From NCBI RefSeq assembly GCF_009859475.1, contig NZ_CP044550.1, positions 124,001-188,000 on the forward strand: a DNA stretch of 64,000 nucleotides, given 5' to 3'. The position numbers and the translations under genes are program-made. Of this stretch, positions 1 through 9,890 are shown one piece after another. Origin of the DNA: Hydrogenophaga sp. BPS33. Lineage in GTDB: Bacteria; Pseudomonadota; Gammaproteobacteria; Burkholderiales; Burkholderiaceae_C. Numbering within the stretch: the first letter of the stretch is position 1; every line of letters begins with the position of its first letter. The notes under the pieces were generated by a model that worked only from the letters and a program-made list of their open reading frames with translations, did no database searches and was not told where the DNA came from.

Positions 1-45
1 TCTCCAGCGCGCTGTTGAAGGGATGCGCACTAGGTGCAGTTGTTT

Positions 46-1047
46 CTACCGATCCCATGGCATCTTCCCCTCGTTTGCAAGCAAGTGGCATGTGCCCTGC
101 TTCACGTGTGGCCCCGCGTGCCGGCCCAACACGCCCGATGTCTGCAGCAGCGCAGCCTGCTGCATAACCTTGGTCAGGCGGGCGAACTTGCTGGGGTGAT
201 CGTCCTGGTGCACATCGACAACGCCGTTGTGGACTTCATGACGGAACGTCCTAACGAATTCTTCCGGCGTCGAATCTCGATAAAAGCGGTTGAACGCCGT
301 GGCATCGAAAAAGCGCATCCGCTGGATCTTCAGGTGCTCTCCGTGCGTCGGGCACGCCAGCGCCGCCTCTGGATCGGGGTAGGTCCCCGGCCCCCGCTCC
401 TCATAGACGTGCAGCAGTTGACTCAGGTATGCCGACTCATCGGCCTGGATCGCAGCGGGCACAACGCCCCTCGGGCTCTGGCCCGGATCAGCATCGAACC
501 ACTTGACCAAAGCTGGCATGCATGCCGGGTCATTGGCCAACAGCCTGGCGTCAAGCCAGTGGACCTGCGCAAAGTCGAACGCTTGGATCTTGGCCTCGAT
601 CTCCGGCGACAGCTTCACCGTCACGTTCTCCACCAGGTCACCAGCGATGCATGTGTCCCAGCGATCCAGGAACGCCTGCTTGAGCTTGTCGGGGTGCGCC
701 ACGAATTCGCGTACCCTGCGCACCACGCCCAGCGGCGCCACGAAGGTATACGCCCTTGGCAGCGAGTAGGCTCCCGCGGCCGAGTGCATGAATATCTTGC
801 CCAGTTCAACGAACAGCGCCTTTTCCGACAGCTTCGTGCTGAGCTGCTTGCACTGGTAGTTGTCCCACAGCCCGTCCATCCTGCGGTCGGTGACGTAGCC
901 GGTGACATCGCGCCCCCGGTCGCCTGTGCCACTCCAACGGTCGTGCGAGTGGTAGTCCTTGTAACGCTGCGCCAGCCAGTCGTCGACAAACTCCTCGAGC
1001 TGCGCCGCGGTCAGCACGGAGATCAAGCCGGAATAGTTCTTGGGCAA
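46..1047 (-). CDS. ABC-3C-like system protein with PD-(D/E)XK-type nuclease motif
   Basis: 333 residues. The N-terminal third carries a GTGDRGRDV stretch followed about 18 residues later by YQCK, which fits the D...(Q/E)xK core of restriction-endonuclease-like nucleases. The remainder resembles effector proteins of ABC three-component (ABC-3C) conflict systems by my recollection of the family, including a C-terminal region ending in a CHLLANEGK-like stretch. I chose the TTG at 1047 because a GGGAGGAG ribosome-binding site precedes it and the protein then begins MPKNYSGLIS; the open frame extends 18 codons further up to another TTG. In such systems an ABC ATPase and a small middle component normally sit beside this gene; they would lie left of position 1 and are not visible. 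The nuclease call is inferred from motifs; the ABC-3C assignment is moderate. Confidence 0.6.
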   Translation of the reverse strand: MPKNYSGLISVLTAAQLEEFVDDWLAQRYKDYHSHDRWSGTGDRGRDVTGYVTDRRMDGLWDNYQCKQLSTKLSEKALFVELGKIFMHSAAGAYSLPRAYTFVAPLGVVRRVREFVAHPDKLKQAFLDRWDTCIAGDLVENVTVKLSPEIEAKIQAFDFAQVHWLDARLLANDPACMPALVKWFDADPGQSPRGVVPAAIQADESAYLSQLLHVYEERGPGTYPDPEAALACPTHGEHLKIQRMRFFDATAFNRFYRDSTPEEFVRTFRHEVHNGVVDVHQDDHPSKFARLTKVMQQAALLQTSGVLGRHAGPHVKQGTCHLLANEGKMPWDR

Positions 1048-1385
1048 AGGGGCTCCTCCCAGGTCCGATCTTCGAACGAGCGCCGGCACCTGAACGGCCA
1101 ATGATAGTAGCGTCAGGCTTACCTATGGCCGGGCGTTTCAGTGAACGAGATTCTGATTGGAAGGTTCAACGGCTTTGAGCGCCAGACTCTATTGCTTGAG
1201 GGCGACGGTGGCCTGCGGGAGGAAGTTTCGGTTATTTCCCCGCCAAGCAAGCAGCAAGCGCTGAACCGAACCAAGCGCTGCCTCGATTCATTGTTTGGAC
1301 GGCGACGATGTTCTGCATGGATGCCCAGTCCGCTCCCCTTCGGGCGTTGCGCTAGGATCGACGTCCTCGACTCACCGCATTGAAC

Positions 1386-2675
1386 ATGGACCTGCAGCAG
1401 GACGAAGACTTCACGGAATTCCTGCGAGCCAAGGCTCGCGAAGGCATGGATTCGGTCAAGTATCCGGCAACGAAATTCCACCGGATGCTCGATCGCGACG
1501 GGGGATTCGAGACCGTCAAACGGCTTTTGGCTGCACCTCGGGTATCCGAGGGATATAGCCAGCTCGTAATGCGAGGCCGGCCCGACCTTACCGTTGAAGC
1601 GCTTGTCACGCAGACCCATTGGCGTGCTTTCTTCGACCCTCAGCTGCTTGAAGTAGCAGAAACCCGTCTTCGTCGAACCGGCTTCCCGTTCAAGCCATAC
1701 AGTGTTCCTGGAGGAATTCACACGCCACCCACACCGCCCATCGATGCGATTCCTGAGCGCCCACTTCCGCTCTCTTCGCGCGACGCAGTCGCAGCCGCCG
1801 AATGGCTCAAGAATGCATACGGTGCCGTTTTGACCTGGGAGTCTCGCCAGGAAGGCCGTCAGCAAGGCGACACGCCCGTGCGCATCTACACCCTGCCCAA
1901 TCGCACGCAAGCAGCCATTCGGATGAACAAGGGTTTGCCGGCGGTCTATGTCCGAGCGACGTCGCCGACCGGGGACAGCATTGCAGACAAGATCGAAGCG
2001 ATCACGCCAATCGGTGAGACCTTTCCGAGTGGCAAAGGCGAGGCTCCTTCGTCAATCGTTCATCACGCGCCCTACCTCCGACCCGCGCCAAACAACATCC
2101 TGCTGCGTGTCAATCCCTTACCAGGAAAATACCGTGCAATCTTTGAACTCGCTCTGGGTCATCCGCAGCACGTGACCGCCGCGCCCGCACCTAGCGCAGG
2201 GTCGGCAACGTCCGAGCGGCGAACGATCGACGAGGAGGCGCTACGGCGTCAGCAGGAGCGCAACAGCGAAACCGGGAGGAATGGTGAATTGGCAGCGCTG
2301 GCATGGGAGAGAGCCCGGTTGGCCGCCCTTATGCCTCCTTGCCCGGACCCCGAGACCTACGCAGTGCGAATCTCTTCGGATGACGTTGGGGCCGGCTACG
2401 ACATCGAATCCAAGTGGCCAGGCCACGAGCGGTTTATTGAGGTTAAGGCCACAACCAGCGGAGCGAAGCACTTCTTCATGACGGAGAACGAACGGCAAAC
2501 CCTCGCAAGTCTCGGTGAACGCGCGTGGCTTTACCGGGTGGAGCTTGCCGAAACCGGCGCCTCGGTCTTGGAGTTCTGCGACCCAGCGCGGCACTTTGAA
2601 ACGAGCATGGCGCCTGCTGCGTGGCGAGTGGAGTTGCCTGACGCACCCGATGTCACGTCGACGAGACGCCCATAG
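1386..2675 (+). CDS. DUF3883 domain protein
   Basis: 429 residues. The C-terminal part (about residues 290-400) matches the DUF3883 pattern: NGELAALAWERARL, then GAGYDIESKWPGHERFIEVKAT, then TENERQTL and a YRVE stretch. This domain is thought to be a PD-(D/E)XK-like fold, with the IEVK strand resembling the catalytic E-x-K. The N-terminal 100 residues (a GRPDLTVEALV stretch) are a conserved-looking helical region of unknown role. A TTG two codons upstream is an alternative start; ATG at 1386 is preferred. It is divergent from the gene at 46-1047, so the 340 bp between them may hold both promoters. DUF3883 proteins are often found in defence islands, which matches the neighbours, but no activity can be assigned. 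Confidence 0.7.
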   Translation: MDLQQDEDFTEFLRAKAREGMDSVKYPATKFHRMLDRDGGFETVKRLLAAPRVSEGYSQLVMRGRPDLTVEALVTQTHWRAFFDPQLLEVAETRLRRTGFPFKPYSVPGGIHTPPTPPIDAIPERPLPLSSRDAVAAAEWLKNAYGAVLTWESRQEGRQQGDTPVRIYTLPNRTQAAIRMNKGLPAVYVRATSPTGDSIADKIEAITPIGETFPSGKGEAPSSIVHHAPYLRPAPNNILLRVNPLPGKYRAIFELALGHPQHVTAAPAPSAGSATSERRTIDEEALRRQQERNSETGRNGELAALAWERARLAALMPPCPDPETYAVRISSDDVGAGYDIESKWPGHERFIEVKATTSGAKHFFMTENERQTLASLGERAWLYRVELAETGASVLEFCDPARHFETSMAPAAWRVELPDAPDVTSTRRP

Positions 2676-2964
2676 CCCTCCGAGACAAATACTGTGGCGG
2701 GCGCGATCGAATCCATCAATCCCGTCGCGAATGCGGCCAAAGTGTCGCCACCCACGGGAGACAAACCGCCCCCGGACGTTGTCGCCGCCGAATGCCAATC
2801 GTTGTCGCCGACCCGCGAGACCCTATCACTGGACTTTCTCGTGAAACATCGAATCTTGAACAGCCACACCCATGTCCGTGCGCGAGTCCCTTCGCGCGGG
2901 ATGCTGCTGGACCTAATTGAGTTATGAACTTTCTCACTCAGCGTTGAACTCGCGGAGCTAGCGA

Positions 2965-4051
2965 ATGGACATCTACTGCGACGAATCGGGGAACACAGGC
3001 GTCGATCTCTTGAACAGCGACCAGCCGCTGTTTGCGCTCTCGTCGACGTCCCTGGCCGAGTCCACCTGCCGGGAGTTGGTTTGCCCGCTCCTCGTACAAA
3101 GGCAGCGGGAAGCGAAGTACACGCGCCTCAAAGGTACCGCTCGAGGCCAACGGGCTCTGTTGGACCTTTTCGGGTCGAATCACTTCAGCCCGGAAAGCAC
3201 CAAGTTAATGTTGGTGGACAAGAGGTTCTACGCCATCACGCATTTTGGTCGACAAACTCATCGAACCGCCGCTACACGAGGCCGGGCACGATCTCTATGC
3301 CGGCGACGCCCACGTCGGACTGGTCAACGTGTGGTACTTTGCTGGTCCCACTATCTTCCCGGGCTACTGGGACCGGGTTCTAAGTGCCTTCGTGTTGGCC
3401 ATGCGGCAGCGCAATGCTGCAGCTTACGCCGAGTTCGACAAGGTACTTCTGGCTGCTGCCAAGCGAACTCCTCCACGCGAGCGAGATCTGGCCACGGGCC
3501 TGCTGCTTGCTCATGGCCGTCTCGGTGAATTCCTCGGCGTGTTCGATGGCATGGTTGTCTTCGACCCGGCGGTCGACACGTTCATCGCACTCATGCATAA
3601 GTGGATGGAACAACACGACGGAATGCTGCGCGTTACCCACGACCGCTCCAAGCCGTTGAAGAAGAGCGAGTCGTTCTTGCGCACGATGATGACCCCATTG
3701 CCACCGCGCATGATCGGGTACGGCCAGCGTCAAGTTGAACTGCCGTTGCGTGTATCGACGCTCGAGTTCGGAGACGCTGCACTTAGCCGGCGGCTCCAGC
3801 TCGCCGACCTAGTGGCCGGCGCCGCTATTGATTGCTGGAAAGCGGGGGCAGGCGGGAAGCCTGTGTCGGACTACCACGCTCAGTTGCGCGAGTCGCGTCT
3901 GCTGAGCCTATTGGTCGACGGAATGCTGCCGAACCCAGACAACATCGGTCGACGAAACGAGCCAGGACCTGGTCAGGTGAATCTCGTCGACGGCTCTGCG
4001 GCGTTCGTTGCTGATGTCGAGGTGTTTCGGTCATCACTCAGGCCGTCGTAG
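2965..4051 (+). pseudogene. DUF3800 domain protein, single-base frameshift
   Basis: The N-terminal MDIYCDESGNTG matches the hallmark Y-x-DESGN opening of DUF3800, a family with an RNase H-like fold that often sits in defence islands. The frame is open from 2965 to about 3240 and continues in the next frame from about 3243 (ILVDKLIEPPLHEAG) to 4051. Removing one base near CACGCATTTTGG restores a 361-residue protein that keeps the conserved LADLVAGA stretch near the C-terminus. Either the gene is inactivated or the extra base is a sequencing error; the two halves show no other damage. Confidence 0.7.
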
Positions 4052-4394
4052 GGGCACACCGGTGATTAGCGACAGGGGAATTCGCGGATCGAAAATCAAA
4101 GCTTAGAGAGAAGCCGGTGCAACACCCAGTGAAAACGCGAACGGTAGTCCCTTGCTTTCACTACGCGTTGAATTCTGCGAGTCTTGATGCAATTCAGCAT
4201 GGGCACACCGGCCGATGCTGAGGGAAGGCTACCGCTGCGCATCCGCCTTTCGGGCCAGCGAGGCGGTGAACAGCAACGTGCCAGTTCCAGGCATAGGGTT
4301 GCTTGGACTGGATGCCTAACACCTGCAGTTCATAGATTGGCTCACGCTGAAGCGCCAAGGCGTGGGCGATCCTGTCGGATCTGCAGCAGGTCGT
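4052..4394. other. Intergenic, no gene recognised
   Basis: About 340 bp between the DUF3800 stop and the 3' end of the minus-strand DUF4238 gene. Short open frames here are not supported by codon pattern or ribosome-binding sites. I see no terminator or repeat. Confidence 0.4.
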
Positions 4395-6905
4395 TCACGG
4401 CCAGGGCGAGCTCGACCCGTTCTCAGCCGCCGAAGAGTCTGTCAATGCCCTGGCCGTGCCACTGGCCGGCTTCGGAGCGTCTGCTTCGTCGGCTTCATCG
4501 AACACCAGGCGCAACGCATACGGCACCGAACGAGGCCGGGTTGCGCCCGCGAACATCACCAGCAGCCGCTGTACTTCGTGGCGGAAGAAGCCCGCCGGCG
4601 GCACATGTAGCTCCAACCGCGCTGTGAGCAGGTTGTTGTCGTCGATAGCGGGATCCTTGCGCTCAGCCTTGCCGCGGACCTGGCGCAGCTGCGTGGCCAG
4701 GGCTTGCGGTGTGGCGCCTTTTCCCGGAGACGCGACCGAATCGGCTAGGCGTCGCAGCAGCGCATTGATGGGCGGCAGCTCTCCCTTGGTCAACCGCTCA
4801 GCCACGCGGACCGGATTCAGGTCCACCGGGAAGGTGATCGCGGCCAGGGCCTGTCGAACAGGCGCCCAGACGTGCTGTGACGCCGCGCCCGCAGGCTGTG
4901 CATCCATCAGCAGCTGTTCCCAGTGAGCGTCGGTATCGACGTGGATCACCGATCCGGTCAAAGTGGCCAGGTAGAGCGCGGACTCCAGGTTCAGGCCCTT
5001 GTAGATCTGGTGCTGCGCACCGTCTTCTCCCACGGGCAGCGGCTGCAGAAGTTGGTATGGGTCGGCCTCGGCCTGGCGCCGGAAGTACGCGACCATCTGA
5101 TCCAACATCGCGTCTCCAGCGTCAGGGGCGTGCTTGGCAATGTGGCGGCGCAGGGAGTCCTCCGGCAGCATCCGGATCATGCGGCGGCCCTCATCCTCGG
5201 CGAGCTTGAGCCGTTCGTGCAGGCCGCCCTTGGGCGGCTTCCACCCGGCGGTTCGGCGGGTCAACACTTGCCTAACGTGCTGACCGAGAGGGGCGCATAC
5301 CTCGCCGGGATCGGGCACGAAATGAACGAGGCCGGCACGGATGTATGGCTCCAGCTTGAACAGAAGCAGGACGTTCTTGAGCGTCTGCATTTTGTGGCCG
5401 GCGGGCGAGTCGATGGGGCTGAACTCGGGCTTCAAATTCCGCGCCACAAAGAACGGGTTCACGAGCACGATCTCGTCGATATACGGCAGCCAGCCCACCA
5501 CCGCCGCCTCGACCGTGCGCGGATCGGCCAGACCGAGGAAGACCGAGCGCAGCTTCTTGGGCTGGGGACGCGGCAGCAGCGCGGCCAGGTCGGTGTCGTC
5601 AGGCCAGAGCGCCGAGAAGGCGCCGTTGATGCGCTGCACCTGCTCGTCGCTCAGGGTGCGGCGCACGTCATCCCAGGTCGCGCCCTCATGCAGGCCAAGG
5701 ATGCCCATGATGACCCTGCAGAACCTCAGGTTGCGCTCACGCAGGCCGTAGACATCCCATGGCGGGCGTTCGGTGCTGGACAGCCGCTGGCAGCAGTCCT
5801 TGAAGGTGTACGCGCTGCCGCAGCCGCAGAAGGCGTTGGCGGCGACGTTTTTGCGTGGCGACTCGCGGGTCAGGAACTCGTGGGCTTTGGATGTGCGGCC
5901 GTGCTCGTCCCAGTACCCAGAGCTGCCGTCCTTATAGCCGACGTAGATCTCGCCGCCGAACTGCCAGAGGTCGGACTTCGGGAGCAGTACCTGGGCAATC
6001 TGGGCCCAGGTTCCGCGGTAGTGCCGCTCCGGGTAGAGCCACTCCTTGTTGGCGGCCGCAATGCAGCGCTTGGCACGCGCCTTGAGCAGGTAGTTGATCG
6101 CGATCACTTCGTCGCGGGTCAGGCGACGGTCGCGGAAGAAGGCGTCCGTGCGTACCATGCCCATGCCTTGGTGCCGGGCGTTCGTGCGAATGCGCGTCAG
6201 ATCTTTCCGGTCGGGCAACTTGGCGTATTCGAGGTGCGTGAGGATCAGGCAGGTGTTGGCGTCGAGCACGAACACTGTCTGCGTGCCCAGTGACGCTACC
6301 ATCGGGTCTAACGGATACGCGCAGTCCGGCGCGGTGGGTTCGATCTGCGGGTTGTAAACCGTCACCGGATGGTCCGTCACGATGAACTTCACGTCCGAGT
6401 CAGCCGCCGAGACGACCTCCCGCACGCCCTCGGCCCACATCGTGCAGTGCATGGTCCGCAGGGCCTGCATTTCCACCATCAGGTCGATCTGGTCCAGATT
6501 GCCGTAACACGAGCGGATCCAGTCCAGCCCCTTGGGCGTGCGTAGCTTCTGCGCAGCCATGTGCTCGAAGAAGTCCTCGAACGAGTCGTGGACGTCGGCG
6601 TGATCGCCCTTCGCGAAGGCGAGCACCGCCTTGGCACCCTGGTCGTCGATGGCGCCAAACAGGTGCTTCTCGATGTCGTCGTTAACGATCGAGCCGAAGT
6701 GCGTGGTGTAGAGGTCGTACTCCACGAAGCAATTCACAGGGCCCCATTCGTGGAGCGCCTTGCGCGGAACCTGCCGGCCATCAAGCAGCGTCTTGCGGTC
6801 AGGATCGAGGTTGAGGTGGAAAAGACGAGACTGGCCCGGGGCGAGGAAGCCGCGTTGGTACCACTGCGGGACGTAGTGGTTGTTCCGAGTCTGCTGGTCG
6901 GTCAT
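4395..6905 (-). CDS. DUF4238 and SEC-C motif protein, second gene of RloC-like operon
   Basis: 836 residues. It opens with NNHYVPQWYQRGFL, the signature of DUF4238, whose domain fills about the first 290 residues. A SEC-C zinc motif CGCGSAYTFKDCC is at about residues 360-372. The C-terminal 450 residues are unassigned and end in a low-complexity Ala/Ser tail. The ATG at 6905 is preferred over an upstream in-frame extension because the DUF4238 signature follows directly. It starts 64 bp after the ATPase gene and on the same strand, so the two are probably cotranscribed. DUF4238 and SEC-C proteins recur in phage-defence loci; here it may act as partner or effector of the ATPase, which is inference. 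Confidence 0.7.
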   Translation of the reverse strand: MTDQQTRNNHYVPQWYQRGFLAPGQSRLFHLNLDPDRKTLLDGRQVPRKALHEWGPVNCFVEYDLYTTHFGSIVNDDIEKHLFGAIDDQGAKAVLAFAKGDHADVHDSFEDFFEHMAAQKLRTPKGLDWIRSCYGNLDQIDLMVEMQALRTMHCTMWAEGVREVVSAADSDVKFIVTDHPVTVYNPQIEPTAPDCAYPLDPMVASLGTQTVFVLDANTCLILTHLEYAKLPDRKDLTRIRTNARHQGMGMVRTDAFFRDRRLTRDEVIAINYLLKARAKRCIAAANKEWLYPERHYRGTWAQIAQVLLPKSDLWQFGGEIYVGYKDGSSGYWDEHGRTSKAHEFLTRESPRKNVAANAFCGCGSAYTFKDCCQRLSSTERPPWDVYGLRERNLRFCRVIMGILGLHEGATWDDVRRTLSDEQVQRINGAFSALWPDDTDLAALLPRPQPKKLRSVFLGLADPRTVEAAVVGWLPYIDEIVLVNPFFVARNLKPEFSPIDSPAGHKMQTLKNVLLLFKLEPYIRAGLVHFVPDPGEVCAPLGQHVRQVLTRRTAGWKPPKGGLHERLKLAEDEGRRMIRMLPEDSLRRHIAKHAPDAGDAMLDQMVAYFRRQAEADPYQLLQPLPVGEDGAQHQIYKGLNLESALYLATLTGSVIHVDTDAHWEQLLMDAQPAGAASQHVWAPVRQALAAITFPVDLNPVRVAERLTKGELPPINALLRRLADSVASPGKGATPQALATQLRQVRGKAERKDPAIDDNNLLTARLELHVPPAGFFRHEVQRLLVMFAGATRPRSVPYALRLVFDEADEADAPKPASGTARALTDSSAAENGSSSPWP

Positions 6906-6969
6906 CCGCTCACTTGGGTCGTTCGGAACCCTGATTATCCCTTGGGCGCCTCCGACCACTGTGGGCGCC

Positions 6970-9318
6970 TCATGCGCTGGCGACGAGGTCGTTCATGCTC
7001 TTGAAGTGAGCCGCGTCAGTGTGTTCGATCAGGGCAAAAAGATCCCTGAGCACCGACGGCGTCTCGACTAGCATCGACGGGTTGTGCTCCGGATCCGCGA
7101 CCTGGTCCAGGTGCGAGAAGGCGTGCAAGAACCGCAGGATGCGCGTCTTGGCGGCGTTGTCGTGGTCGATGGTGTCGAGCTGCTTGTAGAGGTCGCCGGT
7201 CTGGTGAGGCACCCGGAAAGCGAGGAACGCCTCAAGCAGGCGCCGGGCCATGTTCGGCAGTGCGTAGTACGCCTCCAGCGTCGGTGCGTCTTCCTTCTTG
7301 GACTCTTCCTGGAGGCGCTTGAACAGGTAGTGGTACTCCGACTCGTAGCCCCTCAGCAGCGGATCCAGCTCGGAGAGCCTCGCGCCGCGCATGCCGCCCT
7401 TGACCTCCGTGGACAGCATGTAGAACCGCGCGGGGTGGAGCGCGGCATCCTTCTTGTTCTGCTGCGGCAGCTTGTCGAACCAGAGCCGGACCTGACGGAA
7501 AAACGTGAAGTTGTGAGTCAGCACGAACAGCTGGCCCGCCGCCGCTGTTCGGGCCTTCATGTAGCCGAACGCGCTGAAAAGAGAGTTCGCGTCGAGACTG
7601 GAAACCGGGTCATCGATGACGACGATTCCGCTCTCCAGATCGAAGTCGGTGGCCTTTAGTGACTTCAAGAAGTACAGGAATGCGATGGACGTGCGCTCGC
7701 CGTCGCTCAAGTGCAGGGCGGGCTGGTCGCCGCGCATGATCTTGTAGCCGTTCTGCTCGACATCGAACCGCAGCTCGTCGCGTCCGAGGTACGAGGCCAG
7801 TTCCTTGTTCAGCTCCTCGGCGGGGCGCCGGTGCTGGCGCACCTGTTGCTCAAGCGCGGCTATCTGCCTTTTGAGTTCCTTGGCGGTGTCCGTCGCTGTC
7901 TTCTGATCGGCAGTCGCGGTGTCCACCGCGGCGGCTTTCACCTTCCAGTCGGGCAGGGCGCGGAGCAACTCATCGCGGGCCAGCGCCTTTCTCGCGTTGG
8001 CGACGGTGGTTTCGAAGCTCGAGGTCTGCCGGTTGTGCTCGGTGATCAGCTCGCTGAGCCTCACGAACGCGGTCTGCCCGAGCGCAGCGCCGACGACCGC
8101 CATGCCGGTGTACAGGCCGTGGAAGAGCGTTTCCCACCCGCTGGCCGGCGCGTCATCGGGCCTGTGGCCGCTGATGAACGGCATCAGCTCCATGCTCTTG
8201 AACGGCTCATCCCGTTTGGCGTGCAGGGCTCGCAGCAAGACATCCAGCGCCGACCACATCATGCTCGCCTGGCTGTTGAGGGACTTGAGCGCCTCCTCGT
8301 AGGCGGTGCGCAAGTTGCCGTACAGCGCCTCCTTGGGCGGAATCTCCAGCGTCTTCTGAAACGCCTGGGCCTTTTGGACCTCGGCGATCAACCGGCTTAG
8401 GTCCGACTGGAACCGCTTGAACTCGTCGTTGAAGTGGTCTTCCAACTGCTGGACGCGCTCGGGCTTCAATGGGCCGCCGCAGAACTCGCAGGCGTCGGTC
8501 GCGTTGTCCCCGATGTGCATGGCGAGGCCCGAGTCCACCCACGTGGCAAGTGCAGGGTTGGCCGCCAGCCGATCTACCACTTTGGACACGACGGAGCGCC
8601 CGAGGGCCGCTCGTGTCTTGTTGGTCAGGTCGACAACGTCGGGAAAACCTATCGATGGCGCATCGACGGGATCCATGATCGCACTGTTCCTCGCGGCGAG
8701 GTACTTCTTGCGGTCCGCCTCCGACAGTTTGGTTGGCGCGGGGGTGGTCTGAGCGAGGTTAGCAATGTCCGCCTTGAAGTTGGCAGCGTTGTAGTTGTTG
8801 TACGGGCCACCGCCGGCGACTGTCAGCAGGTTCTTGATGCCCTTGGCTTCTTCGGAGCAGAACGACTCGTAAGCCGTGCTGGCGGTGGCCTCGTCCCCAC
8901 GATGCTTGACCGCTTTCTCCAGCGCCGCGTTCAGGTGGATCGTGAGCTCTTCGATCTGCTTTTGCTTCTCGACGCTGTCCTCCCCGAGGAAGAACACGGG
9001 CGGGAGTTGCTGGCCGCCCGACTCGAAGACGCTGCGGTCGACGGTATCCCGGTTGAAGACACGCAAGGCGGGTAGTGGCGTGGTGCCGAAGTCAGCACCG
9101 TTGACGACCGCCTGGTCGACGAGCACCTGAACCTGGCCATCGGAGAGCGGCTGCTTGCGCTGGAGGTGCCGGAAAATGGTGGACAGGGAAGTCTTGCCCG
9201 CGCCGTTCCATCCGTAGATGACGTTGTAGCGGCTGAAGTCGTGAAGGCCCGTCGCGGGCCAGCTGAAGTCCCGAAAGATGCGATAGCCGTGGGCCTTCAC
9301 AAGGCGTGCAATCCTCAT
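6970..9318 (-). CDS. RloC-like AAA ATPase with zinc hook, candidate anticodon nuclease
   Basis: 782 residues. Walker A is GWNGAGKTS (about 36-44). A CEFC pair at about 277-280 within a long helical region is the zinc-hook type CxxC. The ABC signature LSDGE is at about 537-541, Walker B GIVVIDDP at about 564-571 with PVSSLD, then a LTHN switch near 600. Near the C-terminus, ARRLLEAF gives R692-x3-E696, followed by HAFSH (732-736). This R-x3-E...H arrangement is the candidate catalytic triad of the anticodon nucleases PrrC and RloC, and the zinc hook distinguishes RloC. RloC is known to cleave tRNA anticodons upon phage or DNA-damage signals. The ATG at 9318 follows a GGGAGA site and begins MRIARLVKAHGYRIF. 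Family AAA_13 is secure; nuclease function is inferred from motif spacing. Confidence 0.7.
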   Translation of the reverse strand: MRIARLVKAHGYRIFRDFSWPATGLHDFSRYNVIYGWNGAGKTSLSTIFRHLQRKQPLSDGQVQVLVDQAVVNGADFGTTPLPALRVFNRDTVDRSVFESGGQQLPPVFFLGEDSVEKQKQIEELTIHLNAALEKAVKHRGDEATASTAYESFCSEEAKGIKNLLTVAGGGPYNNYNAANFKADIANLAQTTPAPTKLSEADRKKYLAARNSAIMDPVDAPSIGFPDVVDLTNKTRAALGRSVVSKVVDRLAANPALATWVDSGLAMHIGDNATDACEFCGGPLKPERVQQLEDHFNDEFKRFQSDLSRLIAEVQKAQAFQKTLEIPPKEALYGNLRTAYEEALKSLNSQASMMWSALDVLLRALHAKRDEPFKSMELMPFISGHRPDDAPASGWETLFHGLYTGMAVVGAALGQTAFVRLSELITEHNRQTSSFETTVANARKALARDELLRALPDWKVKAAAVDTATADQKTATDTAKELKRQIAALEQQVRQHRRPAEELNKELASYLGRDELRFDVEQNGYKIMRGDQPALHLSDGERTSIAFLYFLKSLKATDFDLESGIVVIDDPVSSLDANSLFSAFGYMKARTAAAGQLFVLTHNFTFFRQVRLWFDKLPQQNKKDAALHPARFYMLSTEVKGGMRGARLSELDPLLRGYESEYHYLFKRLQEESKKEDAPTLEAYYALPNMARRLLEAFLAFRVPHQTGDLYKQLDTIDHDNAAKTRILRFLHAFSHLDQVADPEHNPSMLVETPSVLRDLFALIEHTDAAHFKSMNDLVASA

Positions 9319-9527
9319 CCAATCTCCCTGGTTCTCTGTTTCGTGCCGGGGCGCGCCTCGCGCTGGAAACGCTCGCCTACATCGAAGCCGTTCCATGACA
9401 GCTGTCCTGTCGCCCGCTCGCTTGCGCGCACGGGGCACCGATTATCCCTCGGCAGGAGGGCAAGCGGACGCGCCCTTGAACGCGGATCACTCTCTGGGTG
9501 TCTGGCTTCGTCCACACTGGAGGCGCC

Positions 9528-9760
9528 ATGCCTACAGCTGTCAAACTCACCCTGACGCTGCGCCGCATCGTGCAGGTCAAGAATCCCCGCGAATACTTCG
9601 ACTCGGACGAGATGGCCGACCTGGAGGCGGGGCTGCGACCAGCGGGCCGGGTTATCCAGCCTGCCTCCGTGCGGTCGATCCCGGGCCGACCCGTACGAGA
9701 TCGTCACCGGAGAGCGCTGCAAACGGCCAGCTAAGGCGCGGCCTGCAACGGGATAAATTC
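9528..9760 (+). pseudogene. ParB N-terminal domain fragment
   Basis: The frame from ATG 9528 reads KNPREYFDSDEMADLEAGL...GRVIQPASVRSIPG, which matches the N-terminal ParB/Spo0J nuclease-like domain of integrative-element ParB proteins. After SIPG the frame breaks; dropping one C restores DPYEIVTGERCKRPAK, corresponding to the ParB box II region (GERRxRA). Homology then ends within a few codons. The rest of the protein (HTH and dimerisation domains) is absent, so this is a remnant of an integrative element or older plasmid backbone. Confidence 0.65.
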
Positions 9761-9890
9761 GGCGGGATCGGCGCGCGAGCGGTCCAGGCCGACGCGGATG
9801 ACGCCCTGGAGTGTCAACGTACCTGGAGCAGGACTTCGCAACTGCGTTTCAGGTACCGACAGAACCCGAGTGCTTCAATATGCTGCGAGC

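Noticed and set aside
34..1104. Long plus-strand open frame of 356 codons
   Set aside because: Antisense to the ABC-3C-like gene, which has the recognisable protein motifs; high-GC codon bias opens the opposite strand.
4923..6293. Plus-strand open frame of 456 codons
   Set aside because: Shadow of the DUF4238/SEC-C gene; no domain signature or ribosome-binding site.
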